Source: Falciphora oryzae
Lineage: Eukaryota; Ascomycota; Sordariomycetes; Magnaporthales; Magnaporthaceae
DNA: 64,000 bases
Assembly: GCA_000733355.1 (NCBI GenBank)
Contig: JNVV01000016.1
Span: forward strand, 248,001-312,000
Direction of reading: 5' to 3'
In this document: positions 52,798 through 64,000 of the stretch, one piece after another
Layout of the letters: every line of letters begins with the position of its first letter
How positions within the stretch are numbered: the stretch's first letter is position 1
The notes under the pieces: generated by a model
What the model was told of the DNA's origin: nothing
What the model saw: only the letters and a program-made list of their open reading frames with translations
Database searches by the model: none
Program-made: the position numbers and the translations under genes

Positions 52798-54729
52798 TTA
52801 GTAGTGGATGGCCTTGGCGTAAGTAGCCATGGCGGCCTCCTTGAAGGCCTCGGCCAGCGTGGGGTGGGCGTGGCAGGTTCTGGCAATGTCCTCGCTCGAC
52901 GCGCCGTACTCGAGCGCCAGAGTGCCCTCGGCAATCATCTCGCCTGCGTTGGGGCCGATGATGTGCACGCCCAGGATGCGGTCAGTCTCCGGGTCCGAGA
53001 TCATCTTGACCATGCCCTCCGAGTCCTGGTTGGTCTTGGCGCGCGAGTTGGCGCTGAAGGGGAAGGTGCCGATGCGGTACTGGGCGCCCGACTTCTGCAG
53101 GTCCTGCTCGCTCTGGCCAACCCAGGCCACCTCGGGGTGCGTGTACATGACCGAGGGGATGGCAGCGTAGTTGACGTGGCCGTGACCCTTCTTCATGTAC
53201 TCCACCACCGCGACCGCCTCCTCCTCGGCCTTGTGCGCCAGCATGGGGCCGAAGGTCACGTCACCCACGCAGCGGATGTGCGGGATCTTGGTGCGGAACT
53301 CCGAGTCGATCACCACGCGTCCCCTCTCGTCAGTCTCAAGGCCGATGTTCTCCAGGCCCAGGCCGCCAGTGTAGGGACGGCGGCCGATGGCGACGAGCAC
53401 GACATCGGACTCGATCTGTAGTTTTGTGAAACTCATGGTCAGCATGCGCACGCACAGTACAAGACGACAGCCAGGGTCTCCACATCTTCAGGGGGCACAT
53501 ACTGTCTCCTGCTTGCCACCGTTGGCGGCGTCAATCTCGAGCCTGACCTTGTCGCCGCCGGTCTCGCCGCTGACGACCTTGGTGTTGAGCTTGAAGTTGA
53601 TGCCCTGCTTCTTCAAGAGCTTCTGGGCGGCCTTGGAGATCTCCGTGTCCATACCGGGGCCGCCAATCTGGCCGAGGAACTCGACGACGGTGACCTTGGC
53701 GCCCAGCCTAGACCACACCGAGGCCATCTCGAGACCAATGATACCACCGCCGATAACGGTCATGCTCTCGGGAACCTTCTCGAGCGACAGGGCGCCGGTG
53801 CTGGTGACAACGCGCTTCTCGTCGATCTCGAGACCGGGGAAAGGGGTGGCCTCGGAACCGGTGGCGATGAGAATGTTCTTGCCAACCCGGCTGGTCTCGC
53901 CGCCGTCGTTGAGCTCGACCTTGATCTCGTGCTCGTTGACGAAGGAGCCGGTGCCCTTGAGGTACTCGACGCCGTTCTTCTTGAGCAGGAACTCGATGCC
54001 CTTGGTCAAGCCCGAGACCGAGGTCTCCTTGGCCTTCATCAGCTGGCCGAGGTTGAGCTTGACGTCGCCGACCTCGATGCCGCGCGACTTGGTGTCGTGG
54101 AGGATCTGGTGGTAGAGGTGCGAGTTGTTGAGCAGCGACTTGGACGGGATGCAGCCGACGTTGAGGCAAGTCCCGCCGAGCGTCCCGCGCTTCTCAATGC
54201 AGGTGACCTGGAGAGCAACACACACAAGGTTCCCGTGTCAATTGACCCGTGTCTGGCGTGAGGGACGTGTCGTCGGCAGTGAAGGCGTTATACCTTGTAT
54301 CCCTCCTGGCCCGCCTTGATGGCGGCCACATAGCCGGCGACACCGCCTCCGATGATGACCAGGTCCTTCTCCTCTGTTTCCGGGGAGCAACGGTTAGCCA
54401 AGCCGAGGCCTTCGCTCAGTACGCAACACTCGCGGGAGGATGGGGTCTGGGAGCTGACCAGCTTCGGTGGCGTACGACCGCCTCCATCGCGGCAGAGAGG
54501 CCGGCGCGACGGCAGCCGAGCGAGCGCTGGCGGGAGAAACGGGCGCATTAGCGGTTGTTCCTGTCTCGTCCGGGAGCTGGAGCACGCCTCTTATTCGTTC
54601 GCCCTTGTCCCGCACCAAGAGGGACACAGGGCAAGCCAGGGAACAGAGGCTGCTTGCTGGCGGGAAGACTCACGATGTCCTGAGGGCAGAGCGGGCAAGA
54701 GGCCCGGATATTAACCGGCGGGACAGCAT
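52798..54729 (-). CDS. LPD1: Dihydrolipoyl dehydrogenase (E3)
   Basis: FAD-dependent mitochondrial E3 shared by the pyruvate, 2-oxoglutarate and branched-chain dehydrogenases and the glycine cleavage system; it reoxidises dihydrolipoamide with NAD+. Five exons, 54729-54674, 54526-54459, 54373-54294, 54207-53503 and 53415-52798, give 508 aa. The presequence [19 protein letters not shown] is Arg-rich. [20 protein letters not shown] is the FAD-binding fold; the redox disulphide is C82 and C87 in [28 protein letters not shown] binds [19 protein letters not shown] binds FAD again; [10 protein letters not shown] carries the catalytic His487-Glu492 pair. All junctions have consistent phases. The window also contains KGD2. 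Confidence 0.97.
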
Positions 54730-55164
54730 TATGGATGTGCAGGGGAGAGAATATCAACAACAAAAGTGATTCGATTGACCAGCCGTGAATTGACTCCTCC
54801 GCGATTCGGGTTTTATGCGGTGTGTGGTTGAGTCCCGAGGGTTTTGCGAGACTTCTTTTTGCGCGGGCTTTGGTCACGGCTCAAGGGGAGCTTCCTTGCT
54901 TGCGGGCTTGCAGCTGGCCGTATTTTTTTTTTGGGACAAGGCTTTCCACTACGTTGGGGAACGGCAAAATTTCTGCCTGACAATTGTGGCGGCAAATTTG
55001 TTGACAATCGCCCCTGGTTCCGACCGACCCGCACCTCCGCCCGTGCATTCCCGACGTCACTTCCGGCACAAGGCGAGTGTAGCCGCTTACTGTTAGCCTT
55101 GCCTCGGGTTCGGCATCTTGACAAATCTGCTTGTATGTAGGTACAGTATTGATGTGCATCATCA
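54730..55164. other. Intergenic, LPD1 promoter / SGD1 3' flank
   Basis: About 430 bp between two genes transcribed in the same direction, holding the LPD1 promoter. A T run is at about 54925-54933. No gene is supported. Confidence 0.6.
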
Positions 55165-57832
55165 TTACGCCACCTGCTCCCCTTCGGCCAGGCCCCTTTC
55201 CAGAGCCAGCTCCGCGACCTTGCACCTCCGCCGTAGTATCTTGGTATTCGCCTTGCTACCCGCGAGGTCCGATTTGCGCACAGTCTTCCTGATGAAGTAC
55301 TGTAGGCCCCGCGCAAGATCCTCCGTGCCGTCGCCCGCCATGGTGAACATCTTGGCTATCGCCTCACCAGACTGCTGCTGTTGCTGTTCCAGGATGGCCG
55401 TGACGAGGAGCACCTCGACGAGCATGTTGGTCTTGGGCTTGAGGTACACAAGACTCAGGCACTTGAGCACCGCCAGTCCCACCACCCCCTCGGCCACCAG
55501 CCACCCATACAGCTTGGCCACGTTGACGATGCGGCGCATGTCCATGGCCTCGTCGTCGTCGTCCTCGTCCTCGGCCGCCTCGCCGAACATGGACTCTCCC
55601 AGCCGCCGGAAGAGTTTCCACAGCGTGTCCTGGAACGCCCACCGCGACCGGCGGTCCGCACACAGCCGCCTGGCCACCAGTCCGTAGTAGGGGTTGTACT
55701 GCTTCTCCGACCCCACGCACTTGACCAGCACATTGGGTATCTCCCGCTGCCGTTCCTTGTTGAGCCGCAGCTTCAGCAGCCTGTGGTACGCGTCCTCGCA
55801 GTCCGTCGCCGACATGATGGCCACGAAGACGGATCGCCGCACGTCCGTATTCATCATCTGCTCCCTGGCGAGCACCGTCACATCCGGCGCTGCGCCTTCC
55901 CCTGTGATGTCCAGATCCACGTCGGATTCGCTCTCGCTGTCTTCTTCGCCACCCTTGGTAGTACCATTACCAGCCGCCGCTCGCCCGCTCGCCTTGGCGG
56001 CGCCGGCCCAGCTGGAGCCCACGAGCCACCACTTGCCCCTCTTGTCTGACTCCTCGATGTCTTTCAGTCCCATCCGTAGCGGCTCCGTTGCCTTGAGCTT
56101 CCTGGAGCCCAACGAGCCAAGCAGCTTCCGCATTCGCGTAGTGTGCTCGGCAACAACAGCAGAGGCAACTGCACCGGCCTTCATCTTGTTGTTTTTTAGG
56201 TCGTTGATGGCCTCGATCATGAACTTTGTCCGGACAGACACGTTCTGTTCCCCTGTCCGCTCCATGGCCGGGCGGATCATGGCGACGATATCCTTTAGCG
56301 CCATCGGGTCGTCCTGGCGCAGCGCCGTCCCAGACATGCGGATGATGCGGAGGAGAAGCTCGGCGTTGAGCTCGGAGAGCTCGCTGAGGAGCATGCGAAT
56401 GTGATCAAACACCAGGGCGCAGCCAATCATCTGGAGGTTGTACATCTGCGCCAGAAACGTGATGATGTTGGACGCCTCCTTGGTGGGTTCCAACTGATCC
56501 CGGGCACGAGCGACGGCGTTCTCGTAGTGCGCCTTGAACCTCTCGACTGTGCTCTGCACCAGGTACGCGCCAAAGTCCATGCCAATGACCTTGTATGCGG
56601 CCGCGGCGAATCCTGCGCTGAGGATGAGGAGGGTATCTGGGAGACTGGAGGGGTCGCAGACCTGCACCAGGATTAGGTCGGATAGAATCGATGTAACGTG
56701 CTGCCTGGGGTGCTCCCGATACAACTTCTCGATCTCCCCCAGGATCGAAATTAGGTTGGCATCGGTCAGCCTGTTTACCAGACCCTGAGTCTGCCTCCGT
56801 ACCCTCGATGTCAGCTCCGCGTCGGATCCCGTCTGCGCCCTCATCGAGGGTGGCACGTATTTGGCCACCGTGGTCCCTGCTGCTGGCGCGACGTAGGGGT
56901 TCTCCCGCTTCGGCTGAGGTGGCGGCGGTGAACTCTCAGACCCCGAGTCGAACCCTTCGAAGTCGTCTTCGTCCCTATCGTCGTCGTCGCCGTCACCGTC
57001 ATCACTCATTCCCAGCTCGAAATCCCCTTCGTCTTCATCGCTTGACTGGTCCGAGTCGTCATAGCCTCGGTTGCTCTGGGCGGCGGCGGCTTTGCGCCGT
57101 TTCTGGGCCAGCCACTCGTCCGCCTCTGCCTTCCTCTTCTTACTCTCATGCTTCCCCTCGTCGGAAGCATCAGAGCCCAGGTCCTCCAGCAGATCACCTA
57201 GCCCGTCGTCCTTGAATGATTTCGGCAGTCCTTTCTTGCCCCTCAGGCCCAGTTTCCTCTCGAGGTCAGCAATTTCCTTGTCCTCCTGTGCGAGCTTCTC
57301 GCGCACTTTTTTGGGCACTTTCGGTTTGTCGTCGTCACTGCTGTCCTCGCCAAAGGGGTCATCGTCATCAGCGTCGTCCCAACCCTCGCTACCAGACACG
57401 TCCTCCTCTTCCTCCTCGCTCTCGTTCACTTCGGATTCCCGCCTCCGCTTCATGATGGACTTTGGTCTTTTAGGCTCCTCCTTGGGCGCTTTCGTGGGCC
57501 TGGCCCCGCGCCGTGGCTCGCCTTCGTCATCGCTGTCGTCCCTCCTTGCCGGCCGCGACCCGGCTGTTCTCCTTGGGCCATTCTCCGCCCGGCGGTGGTT
57601 GTCCCTCGGCCCACGCTGGGGCCGAGACCTTCGGTAGGAGCTGCCATGATTGTCTAGTTACGCTCATACGCAAGAGTCAGTCAGTGGCTTCTGTAAATAC
57701 GTGCGATCCCTGGAGGGAGGCGTGCGCGGCAGCAGTGCGCAGCACGAGCAACGAGACACCCTTACCTTCGCCGATTCCCTGGAGGAGACTCAATGGGAGG
57801 GACGGCCCCTTGGAATCTCGAAATCTAGCCAT
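55165..57832 (-). CDS. SGD1: SGD1/NOM1 nucleolar MIF4G-MA3 protein
   Basis: Nucleolar protein required for 40S subunit biogenesis. Two exons, 57832-57766 and 57653-55165, give 851 aa. The start MARFRDSKGPSLPLSLLQGI is characteristic: a PxLPxSLLQ motif near the N-terminus. A charged, Ser/Asp/Glu/Lys-rich segment of about 290 residues has many nuclear-localisation-like clusters. The MIF4G domain follows (LVNRLTDANLISILGEIEKL, YNLQMIGCALVFDHIRMLL, NAELLLRIIRMSGTALRQDDP), then an MA3 domain with TDVRRSVFVAIMSATDCEDA and AKLYGWLVAEGVVGLAVLK. The first intron is 112 nt with a GTAAGG donor; without it the frame would begin only at residue 103. Close in size to yeast Sgd1. Confidence 0.93.
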
Positions 57833-58297
57833 GCCTAGAGTATCCCCGGAATAATAGGAGAGCAGGAGCGAGGGGGCTGCGCTGGTTCCTAGCACAGGCT
57901 GTCGTGCGGCGGGAAAGTCGTCTCGGCGCTTGCTGCATTGTCGTCCGAAACCGCCAGTCGTCGCATCTATGCACCCTTTTTTTTTTTTTTTTTCTCCTGC
58001 CGTCCCCTGCCTGCCTGCTGGGGTGAGTGGGTCAAGTTGGCGGGATGACGCGTGCCATCAGCGCAGTGGTTAGCGGGCCAACCCTAAAATCGACGTCGCG
58101 CGACTGCGGGGCAGCGCCCCCACGGATCGCCGCAAAGCTCGACCTGTTGGCTGGCTTTTTAGACACCGACGACGACCGAAACTAGAGACCGGGACGACCT
58201 CCCCCTTCTCAGCCAGCCTCGCCCGCCTCCAGACAGCTTACCCGACTGGCCGTTTCAATCAAAATCCTCGAGGTGCATTGGTCTGGCGGCAAGGACC
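57833..58297. other. Divergent promoter region, SGD1 / SRP14
   Basis: About 465 bp between divergent starts, with a T run at about 57978-57993. No gene is supported. Confidence 0.6.
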
Positions 58298-58876
58298 ATG
58301 GGCCACCTCACAAGCGACGAGGTACGCCGGCTCCCCCTCTCCCGTCCTCTCTCCTCAGCACCCAACCGCGGCGGCTGACCTTCGTTCCATTGTGACCCGG
58401 CGCAGTTCTTCGTCAAGCTTGCGGAGCTTTTTGAGTCGCGCAAGGGGGAAGACCACGGCGCGGTCTACCTGACGCAGAAACGACGTACGCTCCCTCAACT
58501 CCAACAACCACCACCAATACTCGTCGGCGGCAGTAAAGCTTACAATGCGACCGAACAATCACAAACCACAGTGACATACGGCCAGCAGCAAGAAACCAAC
58601 AGCGATGGCGGCGCACTAGCAGACCTGAACCCAGCCAGGCCGCTGCCGGTGCTGATACGGGCCACGGACGGCAAGACGGGTGAGAAAGGCTCCAAGCGCG
58701 CGCAGCGCATCAAGCTGTCAACCGTCGTCGACCCGGAGGGCCTGGACGCCTTTTACGCGCGCTACGCCGAGGTGTGCAAGGCCGGCATGGTGGCGCTCAA
58801 GCCCAGGGACAAGAGCAAGAAGAAGGCAAAGGCCAAGAAGAGGAAGGGCGCCGCCGCGACGGGCAAGGCGGCGTGA
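58298..58876 (+). CDS. SRP14: Signal recognition particle 14-kDa subunit
   Basis: Alu-domain protein of the signal recognition particle, which slows elongation during ER targeting. Three exons, 58298-58321, 58406-58484 and 58572-58876, give 135 aa. The order is MGHLTSDEFFVKLAELFE, GAVYLTQKRLTYG, PVLIRATDGK, IKLSTVVDPEGLDAFYARYA and the Lys/Arg-rich tail KSKKKAKAKKRKG with GKAA at the end. FFVKLAELF and LSTVV-P-LD-FY mark the SRP9/14 fold. The insertion after TYG (QQQETNSDGGALADLNPARP) is longer than in animal SRP14 and typical of fungi. The first exon codes for eight residues only. Confidence 0.93.
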
Positions 58877-59145
58877 GATGTGTTGATGAGGGGCAAGGGG
58901 CAAGGTGTGGCACTGGGGCTATGTTATGCTTGGTGATACCCTGTCAAAAATATTTCATGGACACCCTGGTTCCGCATCCCCAGGTTCTTGGAGTGAAGCT
59001 ATTCGCAGAAACTCGGAATCAGTATTGCTATGTTTTCCCTTTCTACAGCTGTCCACCCAAACACGACTCACCCCTTTCTCTCCCTACACCCCTTATAACA
59101 AACCCCAACGCCTAACCCACATCCCACAAAGCCACCACCCACACC

Positions 59146-59424
59146 TCACATCCCGCAACCCCTGCGCCTCTGCTGCTGCTGCTCCCGCCGCCGCGCCCTC
59201 TCATCCTCACTATTATCATCCTCCTGTATGCTCTCCATGACCTCGCGCACGTGTTGACACGACTCGCACTCGTTCTTCTGCGGCCGCCGCGCGTTGCCAA
59301 CGATCATGATGAGGTTCCTTGGGCACCGCACCTCGGGCTCGCTGCTCTCGCAGCTCGCCAGCTTCTTGTGCGCCTCCCACCGGCTGTTGCACGTCGTGCA
59401 GCGGTAGTAGTGAACCTCGCACAT
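59146..59424 (-). CDS. Small Cys-rich protein, possible zinc-binding
   Basis: Single exon, 92 aa. The N-terminal half has Cys pairs in a metal-site-like layout: MCEVHYYRCTTCNSRW, then KLASC, RCPRN, and NECESCQHV. A short acidic stretch follows (QEDDNSEDE), then an Arg/Gln-rich tail RRREQQQQRRR. Short fungal proteins with the pattern MCxxHxxxCxxC...CxxC and an acidic-basic tail are common and unnamed. No function is assigned. Zinc binding is an inference from the Cys spacing only. The 3' end is 269 bp from SRP14, transcribed convergently. Confidence 0.6.
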   Translation of the reverse strand: MCEVHYYRCTTCNSRWEAHKKLASCESSEPEVRCPRNLIMIVGNARRPQKNECESCQHVREVMESIQEDDNSEDERARRREQQQQRRRGCGM

Positions 59425-61259
59425 TGTTTCAGCGCCTCCTGACTTGGCCCCTTATCCTTGTGTTGCCGTCCCGCGAGTACGTTGTCGGCGGTGTCTAAAA
59501 GGTGCTCGTTGTGCGCTTGTTCGCCTGTCTGCGCTGTTCCTCGTTTCCTATCTCTTCTCCTTGTCGATTTGGTCTTGGCGGGGTATGGATGAAGTCTATA
59601 TGGCAAGAAAAGAGGAGACTCGGACAGTTAGTCTCGCGCGCCATCTCATATACGGCTTTCAGGTTCATGTATTCGCATGTCCAGTCTGGGTCGAACACGA
59701 GCAAAAAAAGCAAAAAGAGAACGACATCTACTTGAAAATGACTCACCTAGCCAACTTGAGAGACACAGAACGCACCTCTAAATGTGCAGGCCGGCAAGGG
59801 ACATCAGAGAGAAGCCATCGGTCTGGGCTAGATGGCGATGGCTTATATGCGGGGCGGTCGTGGCGGGCCAGCTCAGACGACAGCAGGCTGATTGTGTCGT
59901 CGTTATGGGCTGTGGACTACACGGATCATGTGTTCATCGGTGTTTGATGTTTGGTTGTGCCAGCAGGAACGCGCAAACATGAAAGGAACGGGTGTCCAGG
60001 ATTAGTGTGATTGACTGCGCCGAGTAGTATTGAATCAATATTAGTACAGCAGATGGCCTAATCTCCAAGATGATGTATACAAGATGGACCGCGCAGATTC
60101 AATGTGTGGACTGCACGATCAGGCTAGTTAGGACACCTACTAGTTCAGAGTTAACAGGAAAGGATACAAGAAAAAGTATATTATTACGTTGTCGAAGCCG
60201 CGGACTTTTATCTGGGAACCATGGCGACCATCTCATCTGCCGCCCCTCGCCCAGCCACCTGGGCCACGCTGACGGCAGGGTGCCTGAGACGGACACAATG
60301 CTATGCCCCGACCTCGGCCCGACCAGTCGGTCCGTTGTGCATGCAAAGCACAGCCCCCAGGTAGGCCACGTGTGCCCGTGCCGCACGTCGCAAGGACTGG
60401 GCAACACAAGGACGCCATAGTGAACGCCTTCGCCTGGCCCTAACAACCCACCCAGTAATTCGATCGCCCGCCGGGGTATCCGCTCGCTCGCTCGCTCATG
60501 CGAGATGCCGAAAATAACGTCGCAGTCGTTCTGTCGTCCGATTCCGGTCGATACGTAGGGCGGCGGCAGGCCGGCCAGTCGGCCATGTAAACTCCATACT
60601 CCAATACGCCATCACGCCGTCGCAGATCCTACGCTTCAAAGCCCAGTCGCCAATGACTCAACCAGGCCCGCTGCAAACCAACCGTTTCCGGAGCCGCCCA
60701 GCCGAAACCACCAACAGCACGGGAGAATCAGGTGCTATTCCAGGAACAATCTAGGTAAAATGCGCGCCCAATCCTCCTCTTTTTATTTTCCCCCATCCTC
60801 CACCTCTCCTTATAGCGACAACACAAACTGACGACCAGCCTGTCGTCCTGCCCTCCCTCGCCGTTGCAGCTTCAGCAGCTGCGTATTTCGCGGACAGATG
60901 GTGTGTATGTGTCGATCGAGGGAGGTTTCGGTTCGGGTCAGTGCGTATGCCGTGTTGACTCTAGCTCCCCTCACATACTTTTTTTTTCTTCGTGGGATTG
61001 CCAATGAATAGAGACGAGAAGCCGATATAGAATAAAATTTTGGGTGTCAAAAAGGGACAAACATGTGACCGAATCGGATCAAGGAGATGTGAGACGCAAA
61101 TACAGTATTATACCACCCGAGGGCGGGGAGCCGGTGAAGAGAATGCCAAAGAAAAGAGAAAAACAGGGCCGTATGTCGTGGGCCCGGAAGGGGTCATGAT
61201 TCACCGGCGGGCCGATGGTATGAAGATACAGCCGACATCGGCCGATGCTCTCGGGGACA
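59425..61259. other. 1.8-kb intergenic stretch
   Basis: Upstream of the Cys-rich gene and 3' flank of the GBP2-like gene. A (CGCT)n-like run lies at about 60480-60495. Open frames at 59444-59947 and 60070-60420 lack domains. Confidence 0.5.
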
Positions 61260-63742
61260 TTACATGATCTGGTCCTGGGTAAGACCGCCGTGAGGATCAG
61301 TGTCCATCGAGTCGACACCGGGAGCGTTGTTGTTGAGGTACTTGACGAAGCTGAGGTTCAGCGGTCGTCCGCCGTACTGGTAGCCTTGGAACTTGGCGAT
61401 CGCAGTCTCGGCCGTCTCGGCACTATCGAAGCGGACTACGCCGCTGCCACGAGAGCGCCCGCTAGGCTCGTACTGGATCTCGGCCTGCTCGACTCTGCCA
61501 ATAGTGGTGAAAAGCTCGACAAGGTCGTCGTTGCTCGTCGACCAAGGAAGCTAAGATGAAACACGCGTGTCAGCCCAGAGAAGCCACGAGGGCAGACTTG
61601 CAGAAAGTGCACTTACGTTGCGCACGTAGATGGTCTCGCTCCTCTCCGTTCCGGACGTGGCGTTGTCGGTGAAGGGGTTCGCTGGGACGGCAGCAGCGGC
61701 GACGGCAGCAACAGGGTTAGCAGCAGAGGCGTCAAAACCGCCGCCGTATCCGCCACGGTTGAAGCCACCGCCGCCAAAGCCTCCTCGACCGGCAAAACCA
61801 CCGCCTCGGTTATAGCCGCCGAAGCCGCCGCGCTGACCAAATCCACCGCGGCCGCCGCCGTATCCAGCGCCTGCGTACCTATCGAGACGAACTTCTAGCG
61901 TGCGGCCGTACCACTCGTAGCCGTTGAATTGATTGATCGCGTTGTTGGCGTCATCCGGGCTGTCAAATATGACGATGCCCGAGCCCTTGGGCCGTTGGTC
62001 CGGGGTCATGTGGACATCCGCTCGGTGGACACCTCCGACACGGGCTGCTTGTCTAAACAAGTCCTTGAACTCGCGCCAGTCGACATTGAATGGAAGCTGT
62101 GTACCGTGTTGTCAGTAGAGGTCGTTAGTCGCCGACAGGCGGCGATCCGAGTGCGGTCAAGATGCGAAAACTAACGTTGTTGACAAAGACCTGGCGCCCG
62201 GCAGTGCTGCCACCCATGGGGTTGAACCCGCCAGGGCCGCCGAAGTTGCCGGGGCCGCCGGCACCGGCGAAACCTCCACCACGACCGCCGGAGTTGGAGT
62301 TGAACCGCGGCTCAGCCTCGCGATCCTGTTTCGAGATTAGAGTTAGGCCAGGGGTTGGTCTACGCGAGCAGGCGTGGCTTGTGTGGGCCATGATGCATCA
62401 GGGGCGGGCGGACTCACCTCTCGGACGTAGACGAGGCGACCCATCAGGTTCTGGTTGCTGAGAGTGGCGACCGCGTGCTGCGCTTGCTCCCTCGTGGCGT
62501 ACTCCACAATTCTGCAAAGGTCGGCAAGGTTAGCTTCTGCATGGTGCAGCAGGGGTAGGGTGTTGTTTGCGCGCTTAGACTGTCAGGAACTTACCCGCAT
62601 CCCTATAGTAGCCAACAGGCACCAACGCCCCAACCCGTCAATCCTACGATTCCTTCAAGCAGCGCAGTAGAGACCAAGAGATAGGGTGCCGCGAAACAGC
62701 CCTGTTAGACGCCCACCTTCGACATTCCGTTCGGAAGCAGCAACACATCGGCAAAAATCACCTCGCCGGCTGCAAGAGGGGGTTCGGTTCACCGACTGTT
62801 AGCATCTCCGAATGACCCGGGGTCCGGCGGGAGAGGCAAGGCGGAGTAGCCCGGGGGGGAGGCGCACCTTGCCGCATGAAGTCTTTGAGATGGTGCCACT
62901 TGACGTCGTAGGACAGGTTCCCAACATAGACGCGACGGTCTTGCTGGGAATTCTCCCGCAGGTTGCTCATCATTTGGTCCTTTGCTTGGTGTCGTTCCTC
63001 GAAGGGGCGTGCAGCTCCACTATAACCCAGGTTCGATCCTCCAGCAGGCGCTCCCTGTCCACTCATAGGCGAGCGTGACCTTCTCCGATCGTTCCGGTCG
63101 GCGCTCCGCGATCGGTTGCTGCGCGGCGAATATGATCGACGGTGTCCGCTGCGACCTGGGCTTCGTGACCGACCACGACGGGGCGACCGCGACCTCTCAC
63201 GCTGCAAATCGTCAGTAAAGTGCTGGCTTGCCACGCTCGCCCACCAAGCCTCGTTGGCGACGCAACCAAGAGCACGACGGAGTGGCAGGGTGTCATTTTT
63301 CTGGGAGGCAGACAGCCCAGGCCGGGTCCCCCAGCTGCAGGGCTCGAGGCCCGAGTGCACCGTATGCACACATTGGACGTGCGGCAAAAACGCCCAAAGT
63401 CAATCTCGTCCCCAAGCACGGCACTGGCTCTGGAAGACTAAAAGTCTAAATGGCCGGAAACCCGCCCATCGGCGTGTCGAACCGACCAGCGCCCACTAGG
63501 GAGCGGATATCGTGTGTAGCATGCAGTGAGGCCACCAAACCAAAGTGCTCACCCAGTCGGGTTTCGGGCTATGAGAGAGATGGCGCCACTCCGATAGGCA
63601 TGCATGCGAAGTGTTGACTCCTCAGCCGTTGTAGCGGCGGCCGAGGAGGCCGGCGCCGAGAGCTTCGAGTGCGTGAAACAACGAGCAGGACGATAAACCA
63701 TTGGAATAATACTTACGGGACGGTAGTTGTCTCCGTTGTCAG
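61260..63742 (-). CDS. GBP2/HRB1-like RNA-binding protein with three RRMs, 5' exon off-window
   Basis: Nuclear-cytoplasmic mRNA-binding protein resembling yeast Gbp2/Hrb1. Exons seen: 63742-63717, 63201-62868, 62769-62717, 62602-62595, 62511-62418, 62325-62176, 62096-61617, 61550-61260. The initiator exon is not in the window; phase requires it to end with one base of a codon, as ATG-G would. An RS-rich start ([17 protein letters not shown]) precedes RRM1 ([20 protein letters not shown] ... [11 protein letters not shown]), RRM2 ([19 protein letters not shown]) and RRM3 ([19 protein letters not shown]), with Gly/Arg linkers between, ending LTQDQIM. The fourth listed exon is 8 nt. The first visible intron is 515 nt, far longer than the rest. 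With ATGG added, the total is 479 aa. Confidence 0.88.
62595..62602 (-). other. 8-nt microexon of the GBP2-like gene
   Basis: GGATGCGG lies between a TATAG acceptor and a GTAAGT donor. It supplies Gly-Cys and two bases of the next Gly codon, joining SK to GCGIVEYA within RRM1 (the RNP1 region). No other join of the flanking exons preserves both phase and the RRM. Confidence 0.8.
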
Positions 63743-64000
63743 CTGTCCAAGAGGGAAGCAAAGAGTTAGAATATTCGTGGCAACAGTGAGCGAACAATTG
63801 CAGCGGGAATGGTCAGGCAAGGTGCGAGGAGTGTAGGGGCCGGTCGGGGGATATGTATTTAGAGCACACACACTTGCTGGCCGGGACCACGGTTTTGCAC
63901 AGTGTGGCGAATAGGAGGAGGGGTGTGTGGGTGAGATGGATGGCCGGGCAGGCTGGACAGAATGTGCAGCGGGGGGGATGGAACAGGACGGGTAGTGGAT
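63743..64000. other. Intron or 5' flank of the GBP2-like gene
   Basis: No ATG suitable for the first exon is seen on the minus strand up to the edge, so this is probably intron sequence or 5' UTR. Confidence 0.5.

Noticed and set aside
59444..59947. 168-codon plus-strand frame upstream of the Cys-rich gene
   Set aside because: No domain, poor amino-acid make-up and an equally open frame on the other strand.
1..64000. tRNA, rRNA, CRISPR or bacterial-type operon elements
   Set aside because: No T-loop GTTCGANYC with a matching A-box, no rRNA cores and no regularly spaced direct repeats were noticed; a covariance-model scan would be needed to exclude tRNAs fully.

Overview
The window is nuclear DNA of a filamentous ascomycete (Pezizomycotina, most likely Sordariomycetes). 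The evidence is GC-rich coding sequence, many short (about 57-185 nt) GT-AG introns with CTNAC-like branch sites, long homopolymer A/T tracts between genes, and orthologues of typical fungal housekeeping genes. No bacterial operon, CRISPR array, rRNA or confident tRNA was seen. Exons were assembled by hand from splice signals, reading phase and remembered family features; no alignment was run.

Layout. 1-8.9 kb: 5' part of a mitochondrial carrier, ribosomal protein eL36, KGD2 (E2 of 2-oxoglutarate dehydrogenase), an acidic-tailed 2EXR/F-box-like protein, and GAR1. 8.9-22 kb: a DHA2-type transporter with a long N-terminal extension, a 3.4-kb gene-free stretch, an SLM1/2-like BAR-PH protein and an LDB17/SPIN90-like actin regulator. 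22.6-26 kb: a lower-GC accessory patch with three decayed genes (pseudokinase-like, GxSG-protein-like, membrane-anchored protein) and strong hairpins. 26-43 kb: LRO1/PDAT, NAA30, DPH7, an MRS3/4-type iron carrier, an ER DnaJ-TPR protein, a HAUS1-like coiled-coil protein and VAC14. 43-52 kb: gene-poor, microsatellite-rich DNA with a 58-aa Lys-rich protein, a delta-8 sphingolipid desaturase and a repeat-built low-complexity protein. 52.8-64 kb: LPD1 (E3), SGD1/NOM1, SRP14, a 92-aa Cys-rich protein and a three-RRM GBP2/HRB1-like RNA-binding protein whose first exon lies beyond the right edge.

Themes. Mitochondrial function recurs (KGD2 and LPD1 belong to one complex; two SLC25 carriers). Lipid and membrane signalling recurs too (SLM-type TORC2 effector, VAC14, LRO1, sphingolipid desaturase, LDB17), as does ribosome/RNA work (eL36, GAR1, SGD1, SRP14, DPH7, GBP2-like). 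No tight clustering by pathway is evident.

The most unusual items are the relic patch at 22.6-25.5 kb, two independent GC-AG introns (SLM-like and NAA30), an 8-nt microexon and a 515-nt intron in the GBP2-like gene, and an in-frame, stop-free intron in VAC14. I did not find a convincing intact novel system.
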